Notes: generated from the sequence alone by a model not told the origin. A DNA stretch of 39,617 bases from a marine bacterium B5-7 (GCA_021604525.1 BQJD01000034.1:1-39617), one strand, 5' to 3'; positions 26,459 to 34,893 are shown, counted from the stretch's first letter. Translations and numbers: made by a program.

Positions 26459-28305
26459 CGACCGCCTTGCAGATGCTTGATTTGATGCGATCAAAAGAAG
26501 TGATCGACGATCTTGATAATCACTTTGCTCGATTGATGCTGCGGCTGAATGAATGTGACGATCAGGTATTGGCTGTCGTTGCCGGGTTACTCAGTGCGTC
26601 TTCAAGGGATGGCCATACAAGTGTGCCAATCAATCAAATTCGAGACGAGGCACGTTCATGGTTCGGTGGGAAGGCAGTCGAAGTCGACAGGCTGCTCGAT
26701 CAGTTACACAGAGATGGAAAGGAAAACTTGATACAGCCCATGGTCGTCGATGCCGGCAGGGTGTATTTGTTCCGATATTTTGACTTTGAACGCCGCCTCG
26801 CCAATGAGGTGCTTACTCGTGCACGATTGGGTATAGGGGAATCGAGTTCTGACGACCTGGCGGCCAGCCTTGACGGTTTATTCAATAATGCGGTACCAAA
26901 ACCAACAGACGATATGATTGATTGGCAAAAGATAGCTGTTGCACTTGCTGCGAGTAAACGTCTGATAATTGTTACCGGCGGGCCTGGCACCGGCAAGACA
27001 TCCATGGTTGTTCGTCTTTTGGCGTTACTGATTCAGCAAAGTAAGCATTCAGAATGTCATATCGCATTGACAGCACCGACCGGAAAGGCAGCGGCGAGAA
27101 TGCGCTATGCCATAGAATCGGCGCGAAGTGAATTGGAAATCAATGAGGATATACGCCTGGCTATACCATCAGAAGCCCATACGATTCATCGGTTGCTTGG
27201 CAGTCGTCGTGGAGGGCGAGGTTTTCGTTACTGTGCTAATAACAAGTTACAGGTGGACGTAGTGGTGGTGGATGAGGTTTCAATGGTGGACCTTGAACTG
27301 ATGACGCATCTGCTTGAAGCAATACCTCAACAGACCCGTATTATCCTGTTGGGCGACCGTGATCAACTCGCTTCGGTTGAACCGGGCAGCGTATTCGCAG
27401 ATTTGTGTGTTGCAGCCGATCAACTGACTGACGAAACAGCTTGTGCTATTGGTGAGATAACCCGCTTCGATCTGTCCAGCTTTGTTGTTGATGCCACACA
27501 TTCTCCGATGGCCGATACCTGTATTGAGTTGAAGCGCAGTTATCGGTTCACACCTGCCAGCGCGATCGGGCGCCTCGCCAGTGCAACCAACCAGGGTGAT
27601 GCAGAAACCGTAATGTCGTTGCTGGTGGATGATAGTACAGCAGACATTGGATATACCGAGCTGGTCGATTCGAATATGCTGCCAGAGTATATCGATGATC
27701 ATGTCATGTCCTTTTACAAGGTAAGTATTGAACTGGCTCAGGGCGGTGCGTCCATAAGCGATGTGTTTGATCGGTATGGCAGTTTGAGTGTTCTATGTGC
27801 TTTGCGTCAGGGACCGTTCGGTGTCAATGCGGTTAATGCGTTGGTAGAACGACGTTTTATTTCAGCAGACGTCATCAGACCAATTGATGGATGGTACCCG
27901 GGACGGCCTGTCATGGTGACAGAAAACGATTATGCATTGGGCCTCTTTAACGGTGACTACGGCATAGCGATGCAGTCACCGACTGATTCAAGTTTGCGAG
28001 TTTGTTTCATGGTCGATGGCAACCCGCGCTGGCTGCACCCGGCGCGACTACCACAACATCAAAGTGTCTGGGCAAGTACCATTCATAAAAGTCAGGGATC
28101 TGAATATGAAACGGTCGTGATTATTTTGCCTAATCGTGATTCCCCGGTACTGACCCGGGAAATTTTATACACAGCAGTTACCCGAGCACGCAGTCGTGTC
28201 GATATTCTGGCTACCCGGGATATTATTCAACGAACCATAAAACGTCGCACCATGAGACAGTCCGGATTGAGCGATAGATTATTACGAGGCCCGCAAGACA
28301 GCTAA
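26455..28305 (+). CDS. recD: Exodeoxyribonuclease V, alpha subunit RecD
   Basis: A 616-residue superfamily-1B helicase (E. coli 608). Walker A is GGPGTGKTS with Lys181, motif II is VVVDEVSMVDLELM, and motif III is LLGDRDQLASVEPGSVFADL. The C-terminal motif ASTIHKSQGSEYETVVIILP and then YTAVTRARSRVDI are motifs V and VI. RecD drives 5'-3' unwinding and stimulates the RecB nuclease. The N-terminal 150 residues match the RecC-contacting domain of RecD, which separates this from the stand-alone RecD2 group. It is the last gene of the operon. Confidence 0.96.
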   Translation: MTTALQMLDLMRSKEVIDDLDNHFARLMLRLNECDDQVLAVVAGLLSASSRDGHTSVPINQIRDEARSWFGGKAVEVDRLLDQLHRDGKENLIQPMVVDAGRVYLFRYFDFERRLANEVLTRARLGIGESSSDDLAASLDGLFNNAVPKPTDDMIDWQKIAVALAASKRLIIVTGGPGTGKTSMVVRLLALLIQQSKHSECHIALTAPTGKAAARMRYAIESARSELEINEDIRLAIPSEAHTIHRLLGSRRGGRGFRYCANNKLQVDVVVVDEVSMVDLELMTHLLEAIPQQTRIILLGDRDQLASVEPGSVFADLCVAADQLTDETACAIGEITRFDLSSFVVDATHSPMADTCIELKRSYRFTPASAIGRLASATNQGDAETVMSLLVDDSTADIGYTELVDSNMLPEYIDDHVMSFYKVSIELAQGGASISDVFDRYGSLSVLCALRQGPFGVNAVNALVERRFISADVIRPIDGWYPGRPVMVTENDYALGLFNGDYGIAMQSPTDSSLRVCFMVDGNPRWLHPARLPQHQSVWASTIHKSQGSEYETVVIILPNRDSPVLTREILYTAVTRARSRVDILATRDIIQRTIKRRTMRQSGLSDRLLRGPQDS

Positions 28306-28397
28306 TGCAACATGACAACGGTCTTGTATGGAATAAAGCGGCGTATAGAAAGGTTCTGCTAGAATTGCGCTAATTACAATTAACAGAGGACTGGCCG

Positions 28398-28859
28398 ATG
28401 TCATTGTCGGAATTTTCCAGTAACCGATTGGTGAAGGATCTGAATGATCAGGAAGTCAAAGGCCTGTATGCGCGTGGTGAGGTCTCAGAATTACCTGACA
28501 ATACCCTGGTGGTTGCTGAAGACGACATGGTCAATAGCCTGTTCATCATCCTCTTCGGAAGAGTTCAGGTGTTCCTTCCAGACAGTGATAAACGTGTATC
28601 GCAAATTAATCTCACCACATTGGACGCCCATGAGTGCTTTGGCGAGTATGCGTTTATCGATGGGCAACCGGCGTCCGCTTCGATCATGACAATGGAACAG
28701 ACCACGTTGTATCGGATATCTCATCGCAGACTCAATAAATTTATCGACGAACATGTCGATGCGGGCCATGTTATTTATCGAAATCTATTATCGATACTGG
28801 TGCGCCGGTTGCGTACCAGTAATGCGGAACTCGATCTTTTTCAGCCCGCCTGGTCCTGA
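28398..28859 (+). CDS. Stand-alone cyclic nucleotide-binding-fold protein
   Basis: A 153-residue protein consisting of one cNMP-binding domain (about residues 25-135) without a helix-turn-helix. The roll is visible as SLFIILFGRVQVFLPD, followed by the phosphate-binding cassette FGEYAFIDGQPASAS. The ligand-binding Arg of CRP (Arg82) corresponds to Ala92 here, so cAMP binding in the normal way is doubtful. AGAGGA lies 9 bases before ATG 28398. It follows recD on the same strand after 92 bases. Possible roles are a sensor subunit acting on partner proteins or a structural module. No partner is evident. Confidence 0.82.
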   Translation: MSLSEFSSNRLVKDLNDQEVKGLYARGEVSELPDNTLVVAEDDMVNSLFIILFGRVQVFLPDSDKRVSQINLTTLDAHECFGEYAFIDGQPASASIMTMEQTTLYRISHRRLNKFIDEHVDAGHVIYRNLLSILVRRLRTSNAELDLFQPAWS

Positions 28860-28953
28860 TCCTGTCTTTCAGAGTCAGGAGCGTGAGACTAACAGGCGCG
28901 TGTGTTTCGATAACCAGGGCACACAATTTTGCCAAGCTCCCGCGTTACAGGGG

Positions 28954-29021
28954 ATATATTGGTAATTGCAATATATGTCTTGCAGAAATAGTTTGTCAGA
29001 GGTATCCCGAGGTTTTAATTT
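28954..29021 (+). promoter_or_regulatory. Candidate LysR-controlled promoter of the PanB-like gene
   Basis: This 324-base gap (28860-29183) has no gene. It contains the palindrome ATATATTG-N7-CAATATAT (28954-28976), whose core TTG...CAA (28959-28971) has the T-N11-A form of LysR boxes. TAGTTTGTCA follows at 28989-28998, including a -35-like TTGTCA, and TTTAAT or TAATTT lies at 29014-29021. The same arrangement is found before the desaturase gene at 30957-31019. The implied leader before the PanB-like ATG is about 155 bases. Confidence 0.6.
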
Positions 29022-29183
29022 AGCCATCTTGTGCAAAACAGAAAACCAAACCGTATCAGGACGGGTTAACTTAAAAGTGGGAAATCATATCGCGGCATTA
29101 GCAATACCTTGACGGGCAGGTTCCCATCCGGGAATTGCCACAATAGCCACGAATACATCACACATCATAATTTCTTATAGAAA

Positions 29184-29972
29184 ATGTCAAAGTTAACGAT
29201 TCGGGATCTGCTCAATCGTAAGGGTAAACGGCAATTCAGTTATGTCCGGGTGGATTCAGTAGCGCAGGCATCGGCTGCGCAGATGGCCGGCATCGATATG
29301 ATAGGGACAGCCTTTGAAGAATCGACACGAGGATTTCCCGGTTCTGCACCGGATACGCATTTTCGATTCGGACTCAAGTACGGTCAATATGCCAACGGCA
29401 CCGAGATTCTTCGCGCAGCATTTTCAGCCATGGAAAACGGTGCGGATTCGGTCTATACCGCTCAAAGTATGGAAATGGTTTCGATACTTGCAAGAGAAGG
29501 CATCCCGGTCTTCGGGCACATTGGTCTTGTCCCGCCAAAAATGGGGTGGACCGGTGGATATTGTGCCGTTGGTAAAACCTCGAAGGAAGCCGTTAAGTTA
29601 TTTCATGAGGTGAAAGATTATGAAAGCGCTGGTGCGGTCGGTATTGAAATTGAAGTTGTTCCATACCTGGTGGCTACTGAAATATCCCGAAGAACACCGC
29701 TTTTGACGATGTCGCTGGGATCAGGGTCCGGGTGCGATATGCAGTATCTTTTTGCGTCGGATATTCTTGGGGAAACGGTGGGCCGGATTCCACGTCATGC
29801 CAGGATTTATCGAAACTTCAATGAGGAATATGCACGACTCGAGCGTGAGCGGATCAATGCGTTTCGCGAGTTCGTCGATGATATCGACAGTGGTGCTTTT
29901 CCCCTGCCAAAACACCTGGTCGAGATTTCAGCCTCGGAGTTTGATTCATTCATCAATGAGATTGATGAATGA
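29184..29972 (+). CDS. PanB-like protein (ketopantoate hydroxymethyltransferase family) with altered metal site
   Basis: A 262-residue protein of the PanB family, close to the usual length of about 264. Family hallmarks are IPVFGHIGLVPPKMGWTGGY (107-126), IEVVP with the conserved Glu157, SLGSGSGCDMQYLFASDILG (177-196) and the C-terminal helix ending in SGAFPLPKHLVEIS. True PanB binds magnesium through Asp45, Asp84 and Glu114 (E. coli numbering). Here the VGDSLG motif is replaced by IGTAFEES, the Asp84 position is Gly63, and the Glu114 region reads SVYTAQS. Standard 5,10-methylene-THF-dependent ketopantoate synthesis is therefore unlikely. The protein could be another aldolase or lyase of the fold. 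It shares promoter architecture with the desaturase gene 2 kb downstream. Confidence 0.85.
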   Translation: MSKLTIRDLLNRKGKRQFSYVRVDSVAQASAAQMAGIDMIGTAFEESTRGFPGSAPDTHFRFGLKYGQYANGTEILRAAFSAMENGADSVYTAQSMEMVSILAREGIPVFGHIGLVPPKMGWTGGYCAVGKTSKEAVKLFHEVKDYESAGAVGIEIEVVPYLVATEISRRTPLLTMSLGSGSGCDMQYLFASDILGETVGRIPRHARIYRNFNEEYARLERERINAFREFVDDIDSGAFPLPKHLVEISASEFDSFINEIDE

Positions 29973-30025
29973 ATCATTCATGTTCATCGTCCAGCACCAA
30001 TAGGGCGATGGCACGATAGTGCAGG

Positions 30026-30931
30026 TTATTTTACAAGAGGGCTTACGTGCTGATCACTGGACTGTTCAAGTAACCAACGTCGAAATCTGCTTACGACATC
30101 TCGTTTCACGGCATCGTCTGGCATAAGCAGGTAATAGCCGTAGCCCCCAACCTCAATATCGAACGGTTCTACCAGGCGACTAGTTTCAATATCCGGGATA
30201 ACAAAATCATCAGCCAGGACAACGCCCTGCGCATCGATCGCAGCCTGTATCCGAACCACGGGATCGGCAAGAACAATGGATCGTGTAATCCGACCCGGAT
30301 CTACGCCTGCAAGCTTTAGCCATTGATCCCAGAGATCTATCGAAGGAACATCGCGAAGCAAGGTGTGTGCGGTCAGATCCCTGGGACTTCGAATGGCATG
30401 TTCCCCTTCCAGCAATCGGGGACTGCACATCAGACGCTTGGTCATCGGAAGCCACATGTCCACACGGCATCCCTGCCAATTGCCATTGCCCCAGCGTATC
30501 GCAAGATCAACATCTGTGATCTCAAAATTCGAGACATTTACTGAGTGCTGAAAGCGAACGGTTACATCCGGTTCCATCGACAGAAATTCTCCAAGTCGCT
30601 GCGATAACCAGCGGGTCGTGACGTAAGTGCTAACAGCAATTGTGAGGATGTTGCTTGTAGGTTTTTCTGTAATGAAATCAATCTCACGACTGATTCCCTC
30701 GAAAGCGCGATGACATGCGCGCCCCAGCAGTACGCCTTTTTCACTCAGGCTAACTTGCCTCGTTGACCTGATAAATAGCTTGAAGCCCAGTTGGTCTTCC
30801 AATTTAGATATTTGCGCACTGACAGCCCCCTGGGTGATGTTGAGCTCTTGCGCTGCTTTTGTGAAACTTAAGAGACGCGCAGCAGAATCAAAGGTTTGAA
30901 GTGCCCTGAGTGAGGGGAGTTTGGCTGGCAT
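30026..30931 (-). CDS. LysR-family transcriptional regulator (GcvA-like)
   Basis: A 301-residue regulator. The winged helix-turn-helix is at residues 1-65 (LPSLRALQTFDSAARLLSFTKA, then NITQGAVSAQISKLEDQLG and LFIRSTRQVSLSEKG). A periplasmic-binding-like effector domain follows. The opening PSLRALQTFDSAAR and the IRWGNGNWQGCRVD segment fit the GcvA group. ATG 30931 is supported by GGAGG 7 bases upstream; a longer frame to 30958 is not. It sits between the PanB-like gene and the divergent desaturase gene. The matching palindromes upstream of both suggest that it controls both. The effector is unknown. Confidence 0.92.
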   Translation of the reverse strand: MPAKLPSLRALQTFDSAARLLSFTKAAQELNITQGAVSAQISKLEDQLGFKLFIRSTRQVSLSEKGVLLGRACHRAFEGISREIDFITEKPTSNILTIAVSTYVTTRWLSQRLGEFLSMEPDVTVRFQHSVNVSNFEITDVDLAIRWGNGNWQGCRVDMWLPMTKRLMCSPRLLEGEHAIRSPRDLTAHTLLRDVPSIDLWDQWLKLAGVDPGRITRSIVLADPVVRIQAAIDAQGVVLADDFVIPDIETSRLVEPFDIEVGGYGYYLLMPDDAVKRDVVSRFRRWLLEQSSDQHVSPLVK

Positions 30932-30956
30932 CGCACGCCTCCGTAAGGATCTACAC

Positions 30957-31019
30957 ATTAATTATATTAATATGTTTCAGAAAAAATAGTTTGTCAAAGT
31001 GTTGAAATATCGCATAAAT
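30957..31019 (+). promoter_or_regulatory. LysR-box/promoter region between the lysR and desaturase genes
   Basis: ATTAAT-TAT-ATTAAT (30957-30971) contains a T-N11-A core (30958-30970). TAGTTTGTCA follows at 30987-30996, with -35 TTGTCA at 30991-30996, a 17-base spacer and ATAAAT (31014-31019) as -10. The palindrome centre lies about 27 bases upstream of the -35 hexamer, near position -65 of the desaturase promoter, where LysR activators normally bind. It is also 26 bases before the lysR start, allowing autoregulation. Confidence 0.6.
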
Positions 31020-31101
31020 TTATATCTACTGGCACTTGCTCCATTAATAAGTTTATAAGTGCTCCAGAAAAAACCATCTCAAAATACTTTGTAATACTGC
31101 C

Positions 31102-32097
31102 ATGACAATTATGGAACAAGCCCCACTGAAAGCTTTCGGACAGGAATACGTCTTGACAAAAAAAGACTACAAGCCCTATCTGAAGCGTAGCAACAAGCAT
31201 GGGTTAATTCGTTTCGGTGTACACATGGGATTGATCGCGGTAGCAGCCGGTCTGGTTTCCGTTACCCTGGGTACGTGGTGGATCGTACCGGTTATGGCTG
31301 TCTATGCGATTCTCTTGGCATTCTTGTTTGCGCCGGTACACGAATGCAGTCATGGCACGACATTTCGAAATCGTAGACTGAACGAAGTGATTTTCTGGAT
31401 CGTGTGTCTGATCTATATGGTGCCACCAACCTTCTTCCGCTACGCCCACGCAACGCATCATACCTATACACAAATACGTGGTTGGGATCCCGATATGCTG
31501 CCTGAACGAATGACCGCGTCGGCATATATAAAATTCGTTCTGGGTTTTACATTCTGGCAACGCAACATCAAATGGTTTCTGTTTCATCCGTTCGGAAAAA
31601 TCGATCCCACACAGCGTTACTTTCTTCCACAAAGCGAGATTCCAAGGGTGGTTCGTGAGGCGCGAATCATATTCATGATCTATGCGGGTATTGCGGGTGT
31701 ATCAATTGTTTTCAACCCCTGGATTCCACTCATCTACTGGGTGATCCCGCGGCTGGTGGGTGAGCCATTTATGCGCTGGATGCGAATATCCGAACATGGA
31801 GAATGTGAAGAAAACGGGGATCTCAGAGAGAATACGAGGACGACATATACGTCCGGAATCATTCGGTATCTGTTTTGGGAGATGCCCTATCACGCTGAGC
31901 ATCATCTTTGTCCAATGGTACCTTTTCATGCCCTTGGACGATTACATGAAAAATTTGGCCATAAGCTACATGCCGTAGGCGATGGATATATGTCTATCAA
32001 CAAAGATGTATATGTGAAGGCGAAGCAAAAACAGGGTGTGACGTGGGACAACCCGACAAGCTCAGTACATCAGCCGGTCTCACAGGAGTTTAGTTAA
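31102..32097 (+). CDS. Membrane fatty-acid desaturase/hydroxylase-family di-iron protein
   Basis: A 331-residue integral membrane protein with about four membrane helices and the three His boxes of the FA_desaturase superfamily: HECSH (80-84), HATHH (116-120) and HAEHH (264-268). An extra conserved element ISEHGECEENGDLRENTRTT (229-248) precedes the third box. These residues bind two irons and use O2 to desaturate or hydroxylate a substrate. The order and spacing fit the bacterial branch with the motif MPYHAEHH, whose substrates are mostly unknown. TAATG overlap with the next gene, a Rieske ferredoxin, makes that protein the probable electron donor. The substrate need not be a fatty acid; small quaternary amines, carotenoids and others are used by relatives. 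Confidence 0.88.
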   Translation: MTIMEQAPLKAFGQEYVLTKKDYKPYLKRSNKHGLIRFGVHMGLIAVAAGLVSVTLGTWWIVPVMAVYAILLAFLFAPVHECSHGTTFRNRRLNEVIFWIVCLIYMVPPTFFRYAHATHHTYTQIRGWDPDMLPERMTASAYIKFVLGFTFWQRNIKWFLFHPFGKIDPTQRYFLPQSEIPRVVREARIIFMIYAGIAGVSIVFNPWIPLIYWVIPRLVGEPFMRWMRISEHGECEENGDLRENTRTTYTSGIIRYLFWEMPYHAEHHLCPMVPFHALGRLHEKFGHKLHAVGDGYMSINKDVYVKAKQKQGVTWDNPTSSVHQPVSQEFS

Positions 32098-32411
32098 TGG
32101 CAAACTGGTATAAGGTCTCACATGTCGATGAGATAGAGGAAGACGATGTCATTCAGGTGGATGTCGATGAAACGGTGCTTTGCGTTTATCACGTCGATGG
32201 CAGTTTCTTTGCCACCGATGGGATTTGCACCCATGAACATGCGTGCCTTACAGATGGCTTCGTAATGGATGGAGTCATCGAGTGTCCGCTTCATCAGGGA
32301 CGTTTCGACATCAGGACCGGTAAGGCATTGAGTCCGCCGGTTACCGTCGACCTCAAGGTGTATCCTGTCAAGATCGAGAATTCAGAAATCTGGGTGCAAC
32401 TTGGCGAATGA
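32097..32411 (+). CDS. Rieske-type [2Fe-2S] ferredoxin
   Basis: A 104-residue soluble ferredoxin. The cluster ligands are Cys44/His46 (ICTHEHACL) and Cys63/His66 (ECPLHQGRF), the standard CxH and CxxH boxes. The length matches bacterial dioxygenase-type Rieske ferredoxins such as BphF/NdoA. The start ATG shares one base with the desaturase stop codon, with AGGAG about 9 bases upstream, so production is coupled. It most likely passes electrons to the desaturase-like oxygenase. No ferredoxin reductase is encoded nearby, so one must be shared from elsewhere. Confidence 0.93.
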   Translation: MANWYKVSHVDEIEEDDVIQVDVDETVLCVYHVDGSFFATDGICTHEHACLTDGFVMDGVIECPLHQGRFDIRTGKALSPPVTVDLKVYPVKIENSEIWVQLGE

Positions 32412-32438
32412 GGCAAACCCTGATTTCAGGCCTCATTC
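32406..32438 (+). terminator. Nested hairpin at the end of the Rieske gene
   Basis: GAATGAGG (32406-32413) pairs with CCTCATTC (32431-32438). Inside it CCTGA (32419-32423) pairs with TCAGG (32426-32430). The stop codon lies in the left arm. There is no T-tract, so it is a stable 3' structure or a weak terminator. Confidence 0.5.
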
Positions 32439-32541
32439 CTGATCTGTTATGTGGCAGGGTACATTTTTCAAAGCATAAAAAAGCGGCACCTCTGAATGTT
32501 ACGACAATAAGATATCGGGTAGTGCAGGGAAAATAAGTCGG

Positions 32542-32811
32542 TTACCGCATCAATGTCCAAATACCAATCACGATAAATCCTGTACCGGCTATCGTGTTGA
32601 GCATTCGTTCGCTGACATGTTGGGCTATCAGCGTGCCTCCAAGTACCCCTAAAGCAGAGGTGGCGATCAACGCAAGCGACGCGCCAATAAAGACCAGCCA
32701 TTTATTGACCTCACGATCTGCCGCAAACAAAAGTGTGGCTAACTGTGTCTTGTCGCCAAGCTCGGCAATAAACACGGTTCCGAAAACAGCTCCGAGAAGT
32801 TTCCAATCCAT
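32542..32811 (-). CDS. GDT1/TMEM165-family half-size membrane protein
   Basis: An 89-residue protein with three hydrophobic helices and one ELGDKTQ motif (Glu17 to Gln23), the signature of the GDT1/TMEM165 (UPF0016) cation transporters. Eukaryotic and many bacterial members carry two copies; single-copy proteins of about 90 residues also exist and must pair. The family exports manganese or calcium across membranes. Only one copy is encoded here, so a homodimer or a partner elsewhere is needed. I looked for a manganese (yybP-ykoY) riboswitch upstream and found none. Confidence 0.85.
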   Translation of the reverse strand: MDWKLLGAVFGTVFIAELGDKTQLATLLFAADREVNKWLVFIGASLALIATSALGVLGGTLIAQHVSERMLNTIAGTGFIVIGIWTLMR

Positions 32812-32979
32812 CTGTCGTAATCCCTATGAAATATGGGTTACAAGGTTGATCGAATGTGTAACTGCAAGCGACAAGATAGTTTGCAGGGTATTCGAATGAA
32901 AATTAAAGGTACCGCTGCCTGGTAGAGAATCTCATCTTCAGTAAGGCGGACTTATAAGGAATGTGGACTTGTCGGTAAC

Positions 32980-34893
32980 TCAAGTCACTGGCTGTGCCTT
33001 AATACGTTCCCGTAATTGTTGACCTATCCCAATCGCACTAATAATCAGGGCGACCACGAAGTAATAGGGGTCGACAAATAAAAACAGGATGCCCGCAACT
33101 GCCAGCATCAACCTATGCGGTACACCGATAACCCGTTGATAGTACCCTTCAATGGCGAGGACTATAACAATCAATCCCAGGGTCACGTTTATCGTTGCAA
33201 AAATAATCTCGACGGCACTGCCATTTAACAATAACGCTTCGTTGAATATAAAACTGAACGGTATCAGGAAGGCTGCGATGGCGATTCGAACGGCATTCAT
33301 GGCAATGGTCAGGGGGTTTTCATCGGCTATCGCACTGGCTGCATAGGCTGCCACCGCAACCGGAGGTGTTAATGCAGACATCACCGCAAAGTACAGCAGA
33401 AACATGTGTCCTGCCATGGGTGAGATTCCAAGGTCGGCCATGACTGGAGCGACCAGTACAGCAGCCAGGATAAAGGCGCTAGGGGTCGGCATGCCCAGAC
33501 CCAACAAGATAGTCAGCATCGCTGCCAATACCAATGACAGGAACAGGTCCGCGCCGGACAAGAGGAATATAAGTGTGGAGAACTTGGAGGCTAGGCCGGT
33601 CATGGTAATGCCGCCAATAACCAGGCCGGCCGCGGCACAGGCGCCGGCTACCGCAACCATTCTAAGTGCTGACTCGGACAGGATTTCAACCACGGCTGAT
33701 GGCGTCAATCGGGATGATTTTTTAAATGACGATACAACGATGACAGCGGCTGTACCATAGACCGCCGCATAGGTTGGGGTGTAGCCGTCTATCAATATCC
33801 AGGTTATGACCATCAGCGGAACCAGAAACAGACCGCCATCTTTCAATGTTTGCCAGACAGGTGGCACGCTGCCCTCTGCAAGTCCTGCCAGGCCGATACG
33901 CTTGGCCCTTAGATGAACGACAAAGTAAATCGGTATGTAGTACAGGAGTGCCGGGATAAGTCCCGCCATGGCAATCTCGACATAGGGGATGCCGGTATAT
34001 TCAGCCATGATGAACGCGGCTGCCCCCATGACTGGTGGTAGCAGACTGCCACCAGTCGATGCTGCAACCTCCACAGCACCTGCGAAGGCGCTGCTATAGC
34101 CGAGACGTTTCATCATCGGGATGGTGACCGCGCCGGTGGTGACCACGTCAGACGTCGGACTGCCGGATATGGTGCCGTACAAACCGGATGAGATTACTGC
34201 GATTTTGGCGGGCCCCCCTTGAGCGCGACCCGTCAATGATGCGGCCAGATTAAAGAAGAAATCGCCGCCGCCGGTCTTTGCCAATGCAGTACCGAATAAC
34301 ACAAACAGGAAGGCATATGTTGCCGCAACTCGCAACGGTACGCCAAAGAGTCCGTCGGTGGTAAACACCATGATGTCCAGAAAGTGATCGATACTGATCA
34401 CACCATGACTGAGCGGTCCTTCGAGACGATCTCCAAACAGGTTATAGACGATAAATCCGATGACGATCAGCGTCAGCCCAGGCCCGACCGTGCGTCGCAT
34501 GGCTTCGATGGTTAAGATAATTATCAGACTGGCAAAGACGATATCGTATACGCTCAGCGGATCGAGCAACGTAATGCGTTCGGCAATTGTTCCCGATTGC
34601 CCGATGAAATACAGGCCGCAGGCCGCCGATAAAACGGCCAACGGCCAGTCGAACCAGTCAATGTGGTTTTTGTCTGCACTGGGTCCGTGACCGATCAATA
34701 GAAAGGTCATGACCAGCATTAATGTCAGGAAGGTGATGGTCAGTGAGAGCGCATCGGTGGTTGAAAACGCAGCTGCATACACAGTCCACACGGCAACAGC
34801 GGCGGCAAAGTATTTTATGCCGCCGCCGATCCAACCATCCGGACGCCTTCGAACACCGGTATCGAAGGCGAACTGAACGATGCGATGTAACAC
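32980..34893 (-). CDS. TRAP transporter fused permease (DctQM-type, TAXI class)
   Basis: A 637-residue inner-membrane protein with roughly 16 or more hydrophobic helices, combining the small DctQ-like and large DctM-like subunits. Typical DctM features include SSGLYGTISGSPTSDVVTTG, STGGSLLPPVMGAAAFIMAE and LLGLGMPTPSAFILAAVLVAP. Such fused permeases work with TAXI receptors to import organic acids with sodium. The receptor gene lies directly upstream, ending 4 bases before this gene's GTG start (34893-34891). The solute is unknown; TAXI systems include glutamate and C4-dicarboxylate importers. Confidence 0.93.
   Translation of the reverse strand: MLHRIVQFAFDTGVRRRPDGWIGGGIKYFAAAVAVWTVYAAAFSTTDALSLTITFLTLMLVMTFLLIGHGPSADKNHIDWFDWPLAVLSAACGLYFIGQSGTIAERITLLDPLSVYDIVFASLIIILTIEAMRRTVGPGLTLIVIGFIVYNLFGDRLEGPLSHGVISIDHFLDIMVFTTDGLFGVPLRVAATYAFLFVLFGTALAKTGGGDFFFNLAASLTGRAQGGPAKIAVISSGLYGTISGSPTSDVVTTGAVTIPMMKRLGYSSAFAGAVEVAASTGGSLLPPVMGAAAFIMAEYTGIPYVEIAMAGLIPALLYYIPIYFVVHLRAKRIGLAGLAEGSVPPVWQTLKDGGLFLVPLMVITWILIDGYTPTYAAVYGTAAVIVVSSFKKSSRLTPSAVVEILSESALRMVAVAGACAAAGLVIGGITMTGLASKFSTLIFLLSGADLFLSLVLAAMLTILLGLGMPTPSAFILAAVLVAPVMADLGISPMAGHMFLLYFAVMSALTPPVAVAAYAASAIADENPLTIAMNAVRIAIAAFLIPFSFIFNEALLLNGSAVEIIFATINVTLGLIVIVLAIEGYYQRVIGVPHRLMLAVAGILFLFVDPYYFVVALIISAIGIGQQLRERIKAQPVT

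Noticed and set aside
32812-32979. Possible yybP-ykoY manganese riboswitch upstream of the GDT1-like gene
   Set aside because: The conserved riboswitch core elements are not visible on the minus strand; only weak short inverted repeats occur.
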